Assembly: GCA_034927685.1 (NCBI GenBank) | Contig: JAYFPO010000037.1 | Span: 1 to 64,000, forward strand | Reading direction: 5' to 3' | Length of the DNA: 64,000 nucleotides | From: RGIG3159 sp034927685 | GTDB lineage: Bacteria; Bacillota; Clostridia; Oscillospirales; Oscillospiraceae | Shown: piece after piece, positions 23,084 through 31,315 of the stretch | Position numbering within the stretch: position 1 is the stretch's first letter | How the letters are laid out: every line of letters begins with the position of its first letter | Translations under genes and position numbers: made by a program | Notes under the pieces: generated by a model | Databases searched by the model: none | Told to the model about the DNA's origin: nothing | Seen by the model: only the letters and a program-made list of their open reading frames with translations

Positions 23084-24511
23084 ATGAGCAACATAGAATA
23101 TCTGGCCGCTGTAGATGCCAGAGAAGAGAGGCTCATCGCGCTTTCCAAAAAAATATGGGAATACGCCGAGCCCGGGTTTAAAGAAGTAAATTCATCCAGA
23201 GCAATTGCGGATTACCTGGAAGCCGAAGAATTCAAGGTGGAACTTGGCGTTGGGACCGTGCCAACTGCCATTCGTGCGGAATATGGTTCCGGCCACCCTG
23301 TCATTGCGTTTTTGGGCGAATATGACTCTCTTCCAAATTTAAATCAGAAGGTTGCAGATCATAGAGACCCCATGTACCCGGATGATCCAAATCGCGCGGG
23401 GCATGGCTGCGGACACAACAATCTGGGCGTCGGTTCTCTTGGGGCGGCACTTGTTCTAAAGGACGCGATCAAGGCCGGCAAACTCAAAGGCACGGTAAGA
23501 TATTATGGATGCCCGGCAGAAGAGCTTCTTGCAGGCAAGGTGTTCATGGTCAGAGACGGCGCGTTTGAAGGTGTCGACTGCGCACTCACATGGCACCCGG
23601 GTGATTTTGTGGGATGCTGGGGCGCCTGCTACACCTGCATGAACTCCGCAAAATTTCATTTCCATGGGAAAGCAGCGCATGCGGCCGGTCATCCGTTCGA
23701 TGGGCGCAGCGCACTCGACGCTGTGGAATTGATGAACGTATCGGCAAACTACATGCGGGAGCATGTGAAAACAGACGTCAGAATCCACTATGCGACAATC
23801 AGCGGCGGGCAGCCGAATACCGTTCCGCCCGAATGCACGGTATGGTATTATGTCAGGGCACCGAAGCGAAAAGATGTGGATGAAGTGTATCGCTGGCTCG
23901 TAGACTGCGCCAAAGGCGCCGCGCTCATGACGCAGACCACATTCGACATTGAGTTTCTAACCGGCTGCCATGAGGTTCTTCCCAACAATGTGCTGGAAAA
24001 GGTCATGCACGATTCTCTGATGGAAGTTGGCGCGCCCAAGTACACAAAGGAAGATTACGAGTTCGCAGAAGACATTGCAAGAACCTATCCCGAAGTTCTT
24101 GAACGGATGAGAAATGTGATGAAAGAGCGCTATCATACGGACAGCGACGGGAAATATCTCTGCGACGTCGTAATAGACCCCATCATCGAAAACAGAGACG
24201 TGGCTCCCGGTTCGACCGACGTCGGCGATGTCAGCCATGTTGTGCCGACCTATCAGATTTATTGCGGGGCGCAGGGGCTTGGCTCTCCGGGGCACTCGTG
24301 GCAGATGACCGCCTACAGCGGAGGCCATGTGGGCTTTGCCGGGATGATCTGTGCCGCGAAGGCTCTGGGCCTTGCCGGAATTAAGCTTCTGGAGAATCCG
24401 TCGCTTGTGGATGCCGCATGGGAAGATTTCCATGCCAATAATCCGGATGCGTATGTCTCTCCGCTGCCGGCGGACCTCAAACCCAATGTTGCGCAAGTGA
24501 AAGAAAATTGA
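23084..24511 (+). CDS. M20-family amidohydrolase (AbgB-like)
   Basis: A 475-aa zinc peptidase/deacylase resembling AbgB, the p-aminobenzoyl-glutamate hydrolase subunit. Metal-binding elements: LGEYDSLPNL near 80, GHGCGHNNLG near 105, CPAEE near 145, a long dimerisation insert, and GHSWQMTAYSG near the C-terminus. The enzyme should cut an amide bond and release an amino acid. There is no AbgA-like second subunit, so it may act alone. GAAGGAAG lies before the ATG. Confidence 0.85.
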   Translation: MSNIEYLAAVDAREERLIALSKKIWEYAEPGFKEVNSSRAIADYLEAEEFKVELGVGTVPTAIRAEYGSGHPVIAFLGEYDSLPNLNQKVADHRDPMYPDDPNRAGHGCGHNNLGVGSLGAALVLKDAIKAGKLKGTVRYYGCPAEELLAGKVFMVRDGAFEGVDCALTWHPGDFVGCWGACYTCMNSAKFHFHGKAAHAAGHPFDGRSALDAVELMNVSANYMREHVKTDVRIHYATISGGQPNTVPPECTVWYYVRAPKRKDVDEVYRWLVDCAKGAALMTQTTFDIEFLTGCHEVLPNNVLEKVMHDSLMEVGAPKYTKEDYEFAEDIARTYPEVLERMRNVMKERYHTDSDGKYLCDVVIDPIIENRDVAPGSTDVGDVSHVVPTYQIYCGAQGLGSPGHSWQMTAYSGGHVGFAGMICAAKALGLAGIKLLENPSLVDAAWEDFHANNPDAYVSPLPADLKPNVAQVKEN

Positions 24512-24526
24512 TGCAAAAGGTGAACT

Positions 24527-25528
24527 ATGAGTAACGTATTATGGCTATCCAAAGAGGATATTCGGAAGACGGGTGTTTGCGATATCGCAGATGCCGCTGC
24601 GATTGTGGACGAGACATTCCGGCTTTATCACGAGGACCGGGCAATCGTTGCGCAGGAAGTACCGTTGCGTCTGAGCTCCAATGGAAGCGATCGTGCTTGT
24701 TATTCATTGCCCGCATACGTTGGAGGCAACTTCAACGTATGCGGCATCAAGTGGACCGCCCACGGCGGGCCGGTGCCGGCAGACAGCCGGGAATCCCGGA
24801 TCAAGGCGTGCGTTGTGCTAAACGATCCTGATACCGGGGATCCGATTGCTGTGATGAACAGCACCGAAATCGGCGCCGCCCGAACCGGCGCAGTCACCGC
24901 GCTGGCATTAAAACAGCTGGCGCCCGAAAAAGTAAGCAAGCTGGCACTGTGCGGTGCCGGCGGGCAGGCAGAGTGGCAGCTTCAGGCCGCTTTGCTGGCA
25001 TTTCCGGACATCAAAGAAATCGCAGTCTGGAGTCGGGGATATCAAAGAGCTGTCACCTTGGTAAACCGCTATGAAAAAGAAAGCAAAACAAGCTTCCTCC
25101 CGACGCCAAGCGTAGATGAAGCGGTGAAAGACGCCGATGTGATTATTGGTGCAACGTCTGCCCCGGAGCCTTACCTGACGCCGGACAGACTTCAGTCTGC
25201 CTCCCTGTATTGTCACATCGGGTTTCATGAACTATGCGCCGACTCCATCCAACTGTTTCGGTACTTTGTGTTTGATTCCTGGGAAGCAGGCAAACAGAGC
25301 AGCGGACAATCCATATTCAGGATGTACCGAGAGGGCCTGTTCCGCGAATCAAAGGTAACGGGCCTCTTGGGTGCCATTCTTTCCGGGCAGTTGTCGGTTC
25401 CGCGCGGAACACCGGAAGCAAAAGTCATGTTTGATGCGTTCGGGCTTCAGATTTTTGACGTTGCGCTTGCAAAGGAAGCATATAACAGAGCGAAAAGGAA
25501 GAATTTAGGGGAATTGCTTGAATGGTAG
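24527..25528 (+). CDS. ornithine cyclodeaminase / mu-crystallin family protein
   Basis: A 333-aa NAD(P)-dependent enzyme of the ornithine cyclodeaminase family. The Rossmann motif LCGAGGQAEWQLQA lies near 140 and EIGAARTGAVTALALK, the substrate/cofactor segment, just before it. Members deaminate, reduce or racemise alpha-amino and imino acids, so the exact reaction is open. In this operon it sits between an amidohydrolase and a C-S lyase, so it probably acts on the released amino acid or imine. 15-bp gap to the M20 gene. Confidence 0.82.
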   Translation: MSNVLWLSKEDIRKTGVCDIADAAAIVDETFRLYHEDRAIVAQEVPLRLSSNGSDRACYSLPAYVGGNFNVCGIKWTAHGGPVPADSRESRIKACVVLNDPDTGDPIAVMNSTEIGAARTGAVTALALKQLAPEKVSKLALCGAGGQAEWQLQAALLAFPDIKEIAVWSRGYQRAVTLVNRYEKESKTSFLPTPSVDEAVKDADVIIGATSAPEPYLTPDRLQSASLYCHIGFHELCADSIQLFRYFVFDSWEAGKQSSGQSIFRMYREGLFRESKVTGLLGAILSGQLSVPRGTPEAKVMFDAFGLQIFDVALAKEAYNRAKRKNLGELLEW

Positions 25529-25556
25529 TTTTCTTGAATTTACAAAGGTAAAGAAT

Positions 25557-26735
25557 GTGAATAATATTTTTGACGAACCGATCAATCGCAAAGGAACAAA
25601 CTGCTCAAAATTTGACGGCTTAATTGCGCAGTTTGGAACGGAGGATATTCAGCCTCTTTGGATTGCCGACATGGATTTTCCTGTTGCACAGGAAATCACG
25701 GATGCAATCAGGAAAAGAGCGGAGCATCCAGTTTATGGATATAATACTGTCCCGGCAGGCTATTATGAGTCATTTGCAGCGTGGCAGAAAAAGCACACCG
25801 GTTGGGAGGTGGATACCGAATGGATTTGCCATACGCCCGGTGTGCTCACCGCGCTCTCCACAGCGATCCTAGCCTTTACCGAAAAGAACGACAGCATTTT
25901 AATACAGCCGCCCGTCTATTTCCCATTCAGCAGCACCATAGAGGCGCTGGGAAGAAATGTGCTGAATAACCAACTGAACTACAAAGACGGCTATTTTACA
26001 ATTGATTTTGACGATCTGGAGAGGAAGGCAAAACAGGCCAGTCTGTTTGTTTTCTGCAGCCCGCATAATCCCTCCGGAAGAGTCTGGACCAAAGAAGAGC
26101 TGGAAAGAATCGAATCCATTTGCCGGAAAAATAATCTGATGGTTTTTTCCGACGAGATTCACAGCGATATTGTGTATCCGCCGAACAAGCACTCTGTATT
26201 TGCCGATCTTTCCGCGTGGAGCAAAGAAAACTGCATCGTTGCAATGGCTCCCAGCAAAACCTTTAACATCGCCGGCCTTGAGGCATCGTATATTTCCATT
26301 CCAAATCAGGAAAAGCGGAAAAAATACCAGTACCTTTTAAGGTTCGGGCTTCATGTGGCAAACGGAAATACCTTTGGAATCGCAGCGGCGCAGGCAGCCT
26401 ATGAGCATGGTGAGAGATGGTACGGACAACTGCTGGACTATCTGAATGACAACAGAGAATACCTTGACCGTGCCCTCCAGGAAAATGTTCCCCAGGTGCG
26501 GCTGGTGAAGTCGGAAGCTACCTATATTCTGTTCCTGGATATGACGGCCCTCGGCATGAATACGGAAGAGCTGAAAGATTTTGTCCTGCATAAGGTGCGG
26601 GCCGCGCTAAACATTGGGGCGACGTTCGGACCGGGCGGAGAGGGCTTTATGCGGATTAATATTGCCACGCAAAGGGCGAACCTCGAGAAATTTGTGGAAA
26701 GACTTCGAAACGAGGTTTTGCGGCTGTATGACTAA
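25557..26735 (+). CDS. PatB/MalY-type cystathionine beta-lyase (C-S lyase)
   Basis: A 392-aa fold-type I PLP enzyme: NIFDEPINRKGTNCSKFD N-terminus, PLWIADMDFPVA near 35, VYGYNTVP, FCSPHNPSGRVW near 180, SDEIHSDIVY and MAPSKTFNIAGLEAS, whose Lys should bind PLP. Such enzymes split C-S bonds of cysteine conjugates to a thiol, ammonia and pyruvate through 2-aminoacrylate. I chose GTG 25557 because it gives the usual family N-terminus and has AAAGGT upstream; a TTG at 25518 is an alternative overlapping the previous gene. Confidence 0.85.
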   Translation: MNNIFDEPINRKGTNCSKFDGLIAQFGTEDIQPLWIADMDFPVAQEITDAIRKRAEHPVYGYNTVPAGYYESFAAWQKKHTGWEVDTEWICHTPGVLTALSTAILAFTEKNDSILIQPPVYFPFSSTIEALGRNVLNNQLNYKDGYFTIDFDDLERKAKQASLFVFCSPHNPSGRVWTKEELERIESICRKNNLMVFSDEIHSDIVYPPNKHSVFADLSAWSKENCIVAMAPSKTFNIAGLEASYISIPNQEKRKKYQYLLRFGLHVANGNTFGIAAAQAAYEHGERWYGQLLDYLNDNREYLDRALQENVPQVRLVKSEATYILFLDMTALGMNTEELKDFVLHKVRAALNIGATFGPGGEGFMRINIATQRANLEKFVERLRNEVLRLYD

Positions 26736-27645
26736 GGGAACTCCTCACATCAGCCATTACCTCCCGATTCTGCTCGTAACCCTGATTTGGGGTTCGATGG
26801 GGATCATTTCCACCTGTGCGCTGGAAGAATTTTCGCCGATTGCCGTTCTGTGTTTGCGGAGCGGCGTCGGTGCGCTGATCCTGTTTCCGTTTGCGCGCTT
26901 ACATGGAGGTGCGGTAATTCCCGCAAAAGAAGACCGTGTCCTTTTGGCAATTCTGGCGGTTGTCGGCGTTGTGCTTTGCAATTATCTGTATTTTTATGCG
27001 TTGCAGCATACCCTTCTTACCAATGTGGCGATCATATATGCCTTCGGCCCGATTATCACCGCGCTGCTTGCCGCCATTTTTTTGAAAGAAGCAATCAGAC
27101 AGAGCAGGACAATCGGGATGCTCCTGGCCTTTGCCGGGGTCGTCATCCTGCTGACAGACGGTCATCCGACGCAGGGCGTTTTGATTTCGTTTGACAAGGG
27201 AAATTTTGCGGAGCTTCTTTCCGCGGCGTGTCTGGCCGTGTATACCATCCTCAGCAAAAGAGTGAAGAACACCCCCATCGAATGCGTCGTTTTTTGGCTC
27301 ATGACCATCAGCTTTTTCATTACGCTCCCCATGGCGTATTTGCTGGACGGCGGAATCAATCTGCGTGCAAGCCCAAAGGCGTGGCTTGCGATTCTGTATC
27401 TCGGTGTGCTTTGCTCGGGCTTTGGATATTTGCTTCAGCAAAAGTCAATCAAAACCATCGGCGCCGCTTCGTCATCCGCATTTTTGAATGGGATCAGCCC
27501 AATCACAATACTGTCTGCGGCCATTTTCCTGAAGGAGCCAGTAACAGCGGCGCAAATCGTGTGCATGCTTGTGATCTTTGCCGGCGTGTTTCTCAACGCG
27601 GCGAACAAAACGCTCCTCTGGCGCAGAAAAAATGGAACACTTTAG
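26728..27645 (+). CDS. EamA/DMT-family transporter
   Basis: A 305-aa protein with ten predicted helices in two EamA repeats (LILLVTLIWGSMGIIST at the start; LCSGFGYLLQQKSIKTIGAASSS in the second). These usually export amino acids or small metabolites. Its ATG overlaps the end of the C-S lyase gene by eight bases. In context it may remove the thiol or amino acid product. Substrate is inference. Confidence 0.85.
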   Translation: MTKGTPHISHYLPILLVTLIWGSMGIISTCALEEFSPIAVLCLRSGVGALILFPFARLHGGAVIPAKEDRVLLAILAVVGVVLCNYLYFYALQHTLLTNVAIIYAFGPIITALLAAIFLKEAIRQSRTIGMLLAFAGVVILLTDGHPTQGVLISFDKGNFAELLSAACLAVYTILSKRVKNTPIECVVFWLMTISFFITLPMAYLLDGGINLRASPKAWLAILYLGVLCSGFGYLLQQKSIKTIGAASSSAFLNGISPITILSAAIFLKEPVTAAQIVCMLVIFAGVFLNAANKTLLWRRKNGTL

Positions 27646-27666
27646 CGTTTCATTTGCAAAGATAGA

Positions 27667-27695
27667 TTGACTTAAATGATTTGCGACGATACAAT
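27667..27695 (+). promoter_or_regulatory. promoter for the FCD regulator and ridA
   Basis: TTGACT, 17 nt, TACAAT, 39 bp before the GTG start. Confidence 0.65.
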
Positions 27696-27733
27696 TTAAT
27701 AGAAGGATTTTTAAAGTATCGGAGAATCTACCA

Positions 27734-28486
27734 GTGACATATTATCTCAAAAACATTGAATATAAAATATTACAGCTGATCTCGGAGCAGGATACCCCGC
27801 TTGGCGCAGGGTTTATCTTTGATTCTCTGCTCAATGAGGGCGAGCTGATTCTCAGCGAAGCTACAATCGGAAGATATTTGAGGAGATTTGAACAGCAAGG
27901 TTATTTGGCGAGCGAACGATATCACGGTCGGTCAAAGGGTCGCGTTATCACGGAAAAAGGAAGAATGAGGCTGAAGGACCTCGTATATAAAGAGCAGCAG
28001 CGGCAGTCCATCAGCGATGTGATGAGCTTGCTGGATGGAAGCCTGGATGAACATTTACGAAACGTGCTCGTCGCAAGAAAAATCGTGGAACCGGAAATGG
28101 CCGCGTTGGCAGCACAAAATGCGAAAGAGGAAAACCTGGTTGCGATTCGGAGAGTACTGGAAGAAATGGACAGGCTGACCGCGGAGGGCAAAAGCATGGC
28201 GCCGACCGACGAGCCGTTTCATACGGAAATTGCCCGCGCTTCCGGGAATCCAATCATCGAATCGATCCTGAAGATCGCGCGTACGGATCAGGACCATTCT
28301 CCGGAAATCGAGTATATTATTTCTTCCTCTGTGCGAAAGGTTCCCAGCGACCATTGGAGTATCTATAAGGCGATTGAGGAGCATAACCCGGAAAAAGCAA
28401 AAAAAATCATGATACGGCATATTGAAAACATCATCCAAAAGCTGGACGAATACGAGAAAAACAATCAGGCAAACGGCGAATCCTGA
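27734..28486 (+). CDS. FCD-domain regulator with NrpR/RNase R-type winged helix
   Basis: A 250-aa transcription factor. Residues 5-75 read as a winged helix of the NrpR/HTH_12 kind (YKILQLISEQDTPLGAGFI, then ATIGRYLRRFEQQGYL and GRVITEKGRMRLKDL) and not the usual GntR helix. Residues 95-235 form an FCD ligand domain with the expected metal-binding pattern (His and acidic residues around PFHTEIARASGNP and HWSIYKAIEEHNPEKA). It starts at GTG with GGAG upstream. It very likely controls the preceding operon. Confidence 0.75.
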   Translation: MTYYLKNIEYKILQLISEQDTPLGAGFIFDSLLNEGELILSEATIGRYLRRFEQQGYLASERYHGRSKGRVITEKGRMRLKDLVYKEQQRQSISDVMSLLDGSLDEHLRNVLVARKIVEPEMAALAAQNAKEENLVAIRRVLEEMDRLTAEGKSMAPTDEPFHTEIARASGNPIIESILKIARTDQDHSPEIEYIISSSVRKVPSDHWSIYKAIEEHNPEKAKKIMIRHIENIIQKLDEYEKNNQANGES

Positions 28487-28534
28487 CATTGTTGATCGCA
28501 AACAAGATTTAATGAAGCGGAAGGAGAGTTCAAC

Positions 28535-28915
28535 ATGAAAGTAATTTCCACAAGAGAAGCTCCAGCGGCCATCGGGCCATATTCTCAGGCTGTTTCCGCC
28601 AAAGGACTGCTTTTTACATCGGGGCAGAGCGGCTTAATTCCCGAAACGGGCGTCCCTGCAGGTGACACAATTGAAGTCCAGGCAGATCAGTGCTGCCGTA
28701 ATATCGAAGCAATTCTCAAGCAGAGCGGTTTGGGCTTTGAAAATGTCATCAAAACCACCTGTTTCCTCGCAGACATGAGCGATTTTGCGGTATTCAACGG
28801 GATATATGCAAAGTATTTCGTGGGAAAGCCCGCAAGATCCTGCGTTGCAGTCAAGACGCTTCCCATGGGGCTGCTTTGCGAAATCGAAGCGATTGCGGAA
28901 CAATCATGTGATTAA
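28535..28915 (+). CDS. ridA: RidA-family enamine/imine deaminase
   Basis: A 126-aa YjgF/YER057c/UK114 protein: APAAIGPYSQAV near residue 9, FTSGQSG, the signature Arg in PARSCVAVKTLPMG near 105, and CEIEAIA at the end. RidA hydrolyses 2-aminoacrylate and similar imines. The C-S lyase in this cluster makes exactly that intermediate, which supports joint function. GGAAGGAG precedes the ATG. Confidence 0.92.
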   Translation: MKVISTREAPAAIGPYSQAVSAKGLLFTSGQSGLIPETGVPAGDTIEVQADQCCRNIEAILKQSGLGFENVIKTTCFLADMSDFAVFNGIYAKYFVGKPARSCVAVKTLPMGLLCEIEAIAEQSCD

Positions 28916-28976
28916 ACGATCACGGGGGATGCCGTGGAGTTTCTGTGAAAAGCGTGCTATCAAAAACAGCCAAAAA

Positions 28977-29023
28977 ATATGCCGTTCCAGTTGTGAAAAC
29001 AGCATGGAACGGCATATCTTTTT
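28977..29023. terminator. bidirectional terminator after ridA
   Basis: 13-bp stem (ATATGCCGTTCCA and complement) with a T-rich tail on the plus strand and an A run on the left side that serves the convergent esterase gene. Confidence 0.8.
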
Positions 29024-29100
29024 GGCGGAAGGATACTGTTCTCCCATGAAAAGGTGGAAACAATGATTTGCATGCCGGGTGACCGGTCATGTTTGCGAAG

Positions 29101-29147
29101 AGCCGCCTCCCCAAGGTTGTTCCAGCCTCAGGAGAGACGGCTTTTTT
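29101..29147 (+). terminator. second terminator between ridA and the esterase
   Basis: Arms AGCCGCCTCCCC and GGAGAGACGGCT pair at 10 of 12 positions and are followed by five or six T. Apparently a backup terminator. Confidence 0.55.
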
Positions 29148-29195
29148 CGCTAGTCAGGGCGGCGCCGCTGCCGCGGAAGCCCGCCTGTCGGCCGG

Positions 29196-30122
29196 TCAGG
29201 GGGCTAATTTGATGTCGGGCAGCGGCAAGCGGGGGCGAAGATGACCAAAGACGACGCTGTCAATAAAGTCTATGCAGCGACTGATGTTGCCATCGGTTTT
29301 AAAGCGCTGGTCGCCGTGGCAGGCGCCATCCAGCAATTCCAGCACGGCGCGACGCTGGCCGCAGACGTGGTTGATCTTTTTGCTCATGCAGACAGACTGG
29401 GTATATACCACAACGGCGTCGGCGGTCCCGTGCTGGTAGAGTGCAGGCGGGAAATCCGGCGAAATATAGGCGATGGGGCTGGCCGCCAGAGAGAGAAGCG
29501 GGTTGTCCATCACCGGGACGCCCAGCAGAATATTTTGCGGACAGGCGCAATCCACCGCGTTTTCAATATCTAGCTCCGGTATAAATTCCTCGGGCGTCAT
29601 ATTGCATTCCAATTCCAACTGGTAAAGATTTGACGGCGCGTACCAGGCCACCAGAGCATCCACCCGGCTGGATTTCCCGGCGTTTCCGGTGGAATAATCC
29701 TCTAAGATACCCCGTCCGCCGGTAGCTGCCAGCATATTGGAAAGGTGTCCGCCCGCCGAGTTGCCCCACACGACGAGTTTGTCGGTGTTCAGACAATACT
29801 CGTCCGCATGGGCGCGCAGATAGCGGACGGCGGATTTCACATCGTAGATCTGAGCTGGCCAGCGGGCCTCCAGCGCGAGCCGGTAGTTCAGCGCCGCCAA
29901 CGCATAGCCCTGAGACGGCAGCTTAAAGATGGACGCCGTGGATTCGGAGCGTTTGTCGTCGGCCACCCACCCCCCGCCGTGGACGAATATCACCAGGGGA
30001 AACGGCCCCTCGCCGTTCTCCGGCAGGATAAGATCCAGCTTTTGGGCCGGGCTCTGCGCGGCATAAGGAACATCCAACCACTTGCGGCTGAACTGGGACA
30101 TATCAATCAGCTTGGATTTCAC
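29196..30122 (-). CDS. alpha/beta hydrolase (esterase, HSL/BD-FAE-like)
   Basis: A 308-aa serine hydrolase. VHGGGW (His48-Gly51) forms the oxyanion hole, WGNSAGG carries the nucleophile Ser122, HGTADAVV the likely acid, and GACHGDQRF the catalytic His. The layout fits carboxylesterases of the hormone-sensitive-lipase/feruloyl-esterase-like group; no signal peptide, so it acts inside the cell on an imported ester. Its ATG overlaps the end of the AraC gene (ATGA), so the two form one transcript facing the aminotransferase-ABC operon. Confidence 0.85.
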   Translation of the reverse strand: MKSKLIDMSQFSRKWLDVPYAAQSPAQKLDLILPENGEGPFPLVIFVHGGGWVADDKRSESTASIFKLPSQGYALAALNYRLALEARWPAQIYDVKSAVRYLRAHADEYCLNTDKLVVWGNSAGGHLSNMLAATGGRGILEDYSTGNAGKSSRVDALVAWYAPSNLYQLELECNMTPEEFIPELDIENAVDCACPQNILLGVPVMDNPLLSLAASPIAYISPDFPPALYQHGTADAVVVYTQSVCMSKKINHVCGQRRAVLELLDGACHGDQRFKTDGNISRCIDFIDSVVFGHLRPRLPLPDIKLAP

Positions 30123-31060
30123 TGCGCCTCCTCCTTTTGATTCTCTTCTGCTCTTCCGGTATTCATGGCGGCGAAGATCCCGAATGCCTCCGCAATGCTG
30201 GACAGCCGTCCCTCCAGCGCCGACGACCGGTTTTCTCGATCATTCATGGAGACATCCAGCTTCACCGAATGGAGTTTCTTAAACGTGGAGGGTGAAATCC
30301 CGGTAAATTTTTTGAACGTCCGGTTAAAGTGGCTGATGTTGATAAAACCCACCCGAGCGGAGGTCAGGGAAATCTCCATATCGCTGTAGGAAAAATAGAT
30401 GGCAGCCTGGCGGATGCGGACAAAGTTCAGATACTCAATGATGGTGATGTCGGTATCCTTTTTAAAGGCGGAGCAGATATAATTTCTATTGTAGCCGATG
30501 GAGCTTGCGATCATATCCAGATTGATCTGTTGGGTGTAGTTTTGCTCAATATAACTCATGATCAAAACGGTGATCTCGGAAAAGCCAGTGGTGTCGATCA
30601 GCTGAGAATTCCTGGCATGAGGGGCAGACTCGTATCTCTCTCTGGTCAAATAGGTAATCAGCGCATAGACGGTGGCCTCCGCCGCATCGGAACATTCCGA
30701 AATGCGCGACAGGCCGTTGTCCACGATGAACCGAACCATCTCCTCCAGAACCGAATTCCCCGTAAAGACAGGGCCGCAGTCAAATAAATTATCCCTGGAT
30801 TTTTCATCATAGAGAGAGAATTTGACCTCATAGCAGGTGACAGTTTCTCCTGTGGTCTTGGCCAGCTCATGCAGCGTGCGGGGGGGGACGATAAAACAGA
30901 CACCTTTTTTTGCAACACATTTTTTCTTGTCAATGGAAAAGGTCGTTTTTCCATTCAAAAAATAAAACAAATGATAATATTCGTGCGAGTGAGGGCGAAT
31001 GCCCCAGCCATTGGGCCACTCAGCCCGTTCCACCCACAAAATCTTTACTTTTCTATCCAC
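30119..31060 (-). CDS. AraC-family transcriptional regulator with cupin domain
   Basis: A 313-aa regulator: an N-terminal cupin ligand domain (IRPHSHEYYHLFYFLNG, then IVPPRTLHELA) and a C-terminal double helix-turn-helix (INLDMIASSIGYNRNYICSAFKK; IYFSYSDMEISLTSARVGF; SHFNRTFKKFTGISPSTFKK). I prefer GTG at 31060, with GAGGT 5 nt upstream; TTG at 31072 would put GGAGG too close. It diverges from the aminotransferase operon and probably activates it with the esterase's substrate or product as inducer. Confidence 0.85.
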   Translation of the reverse strand: MDRKVKILWVERAEWPNGWGIRPHSHEYYHLFYFLNGKTTFSIDKKKCVAKKGVCFIVPPRTLHELAKTTGETVTCYEVKFSLYDEKSRDNLFDCGPVFTGNSVLEEMVRFIVDNGLSRISECSDAAEATVYALITYLTRERYESAPHARNSQLIDTTGFSEITVLIMSYIEQNYTQQINLDMIASSIGYNRNYICSAFKKDTDITIIEYLNFVRIRQAAIYFSYSDMEISLTSARVGFINISHFNRTFKKFTGISPSTFKKLHSVKLDVSMNDRENRSSALEGRLSSIAEAFGIFAAMNTGRAEENQKEEAQ

Positions 31061-31111
31061 GTTGCACCTCAACAGCCTCCGGCAATGATATGTCCCTGCG
31101 GTCTATCGTTT

Positions 31112-31139
31112 ATTATAGCAATAATTTTTCCCGATGCAA
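31112..31139 (-). promoter_or_regulatory. promoter for araC-esterase
   Basis: On the minus strand TTGCAT, 16 nt, perfect TATAAT, about 50 bp before the start. Confidence 0.6.
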
Positions 31140-31242
31140 GAGGAATTAGCACCAAAAACTAAATATAAGCAAAGAATTTTTTTATATTTCGAAAAAATAA
31201 CAAATAAAAATGAAAATAAATCAAAATAGTTGAGATTTTCTA

Positions 31243-31271
31243 TTGACGTTTTGGAATCAGCGCTATATAAT
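31243..31271 (+). promoter_or_regulatory. promoter for the aminotransferase-ABC-transketolase operon
   Basis: TTGACG (31243-31248), 17 nt, perfect TATAAT (31266-31271). Some 100 bp of very AT-rich DNA lies directly upstream, a likely binding region for the divergent AraC protein. Confidence 0.8.
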
Positions 31272-31315
31272 TGGGAAAAGTGAATTTTAGCAAATTAATT
31301 TAAAGGAGAACGTTG

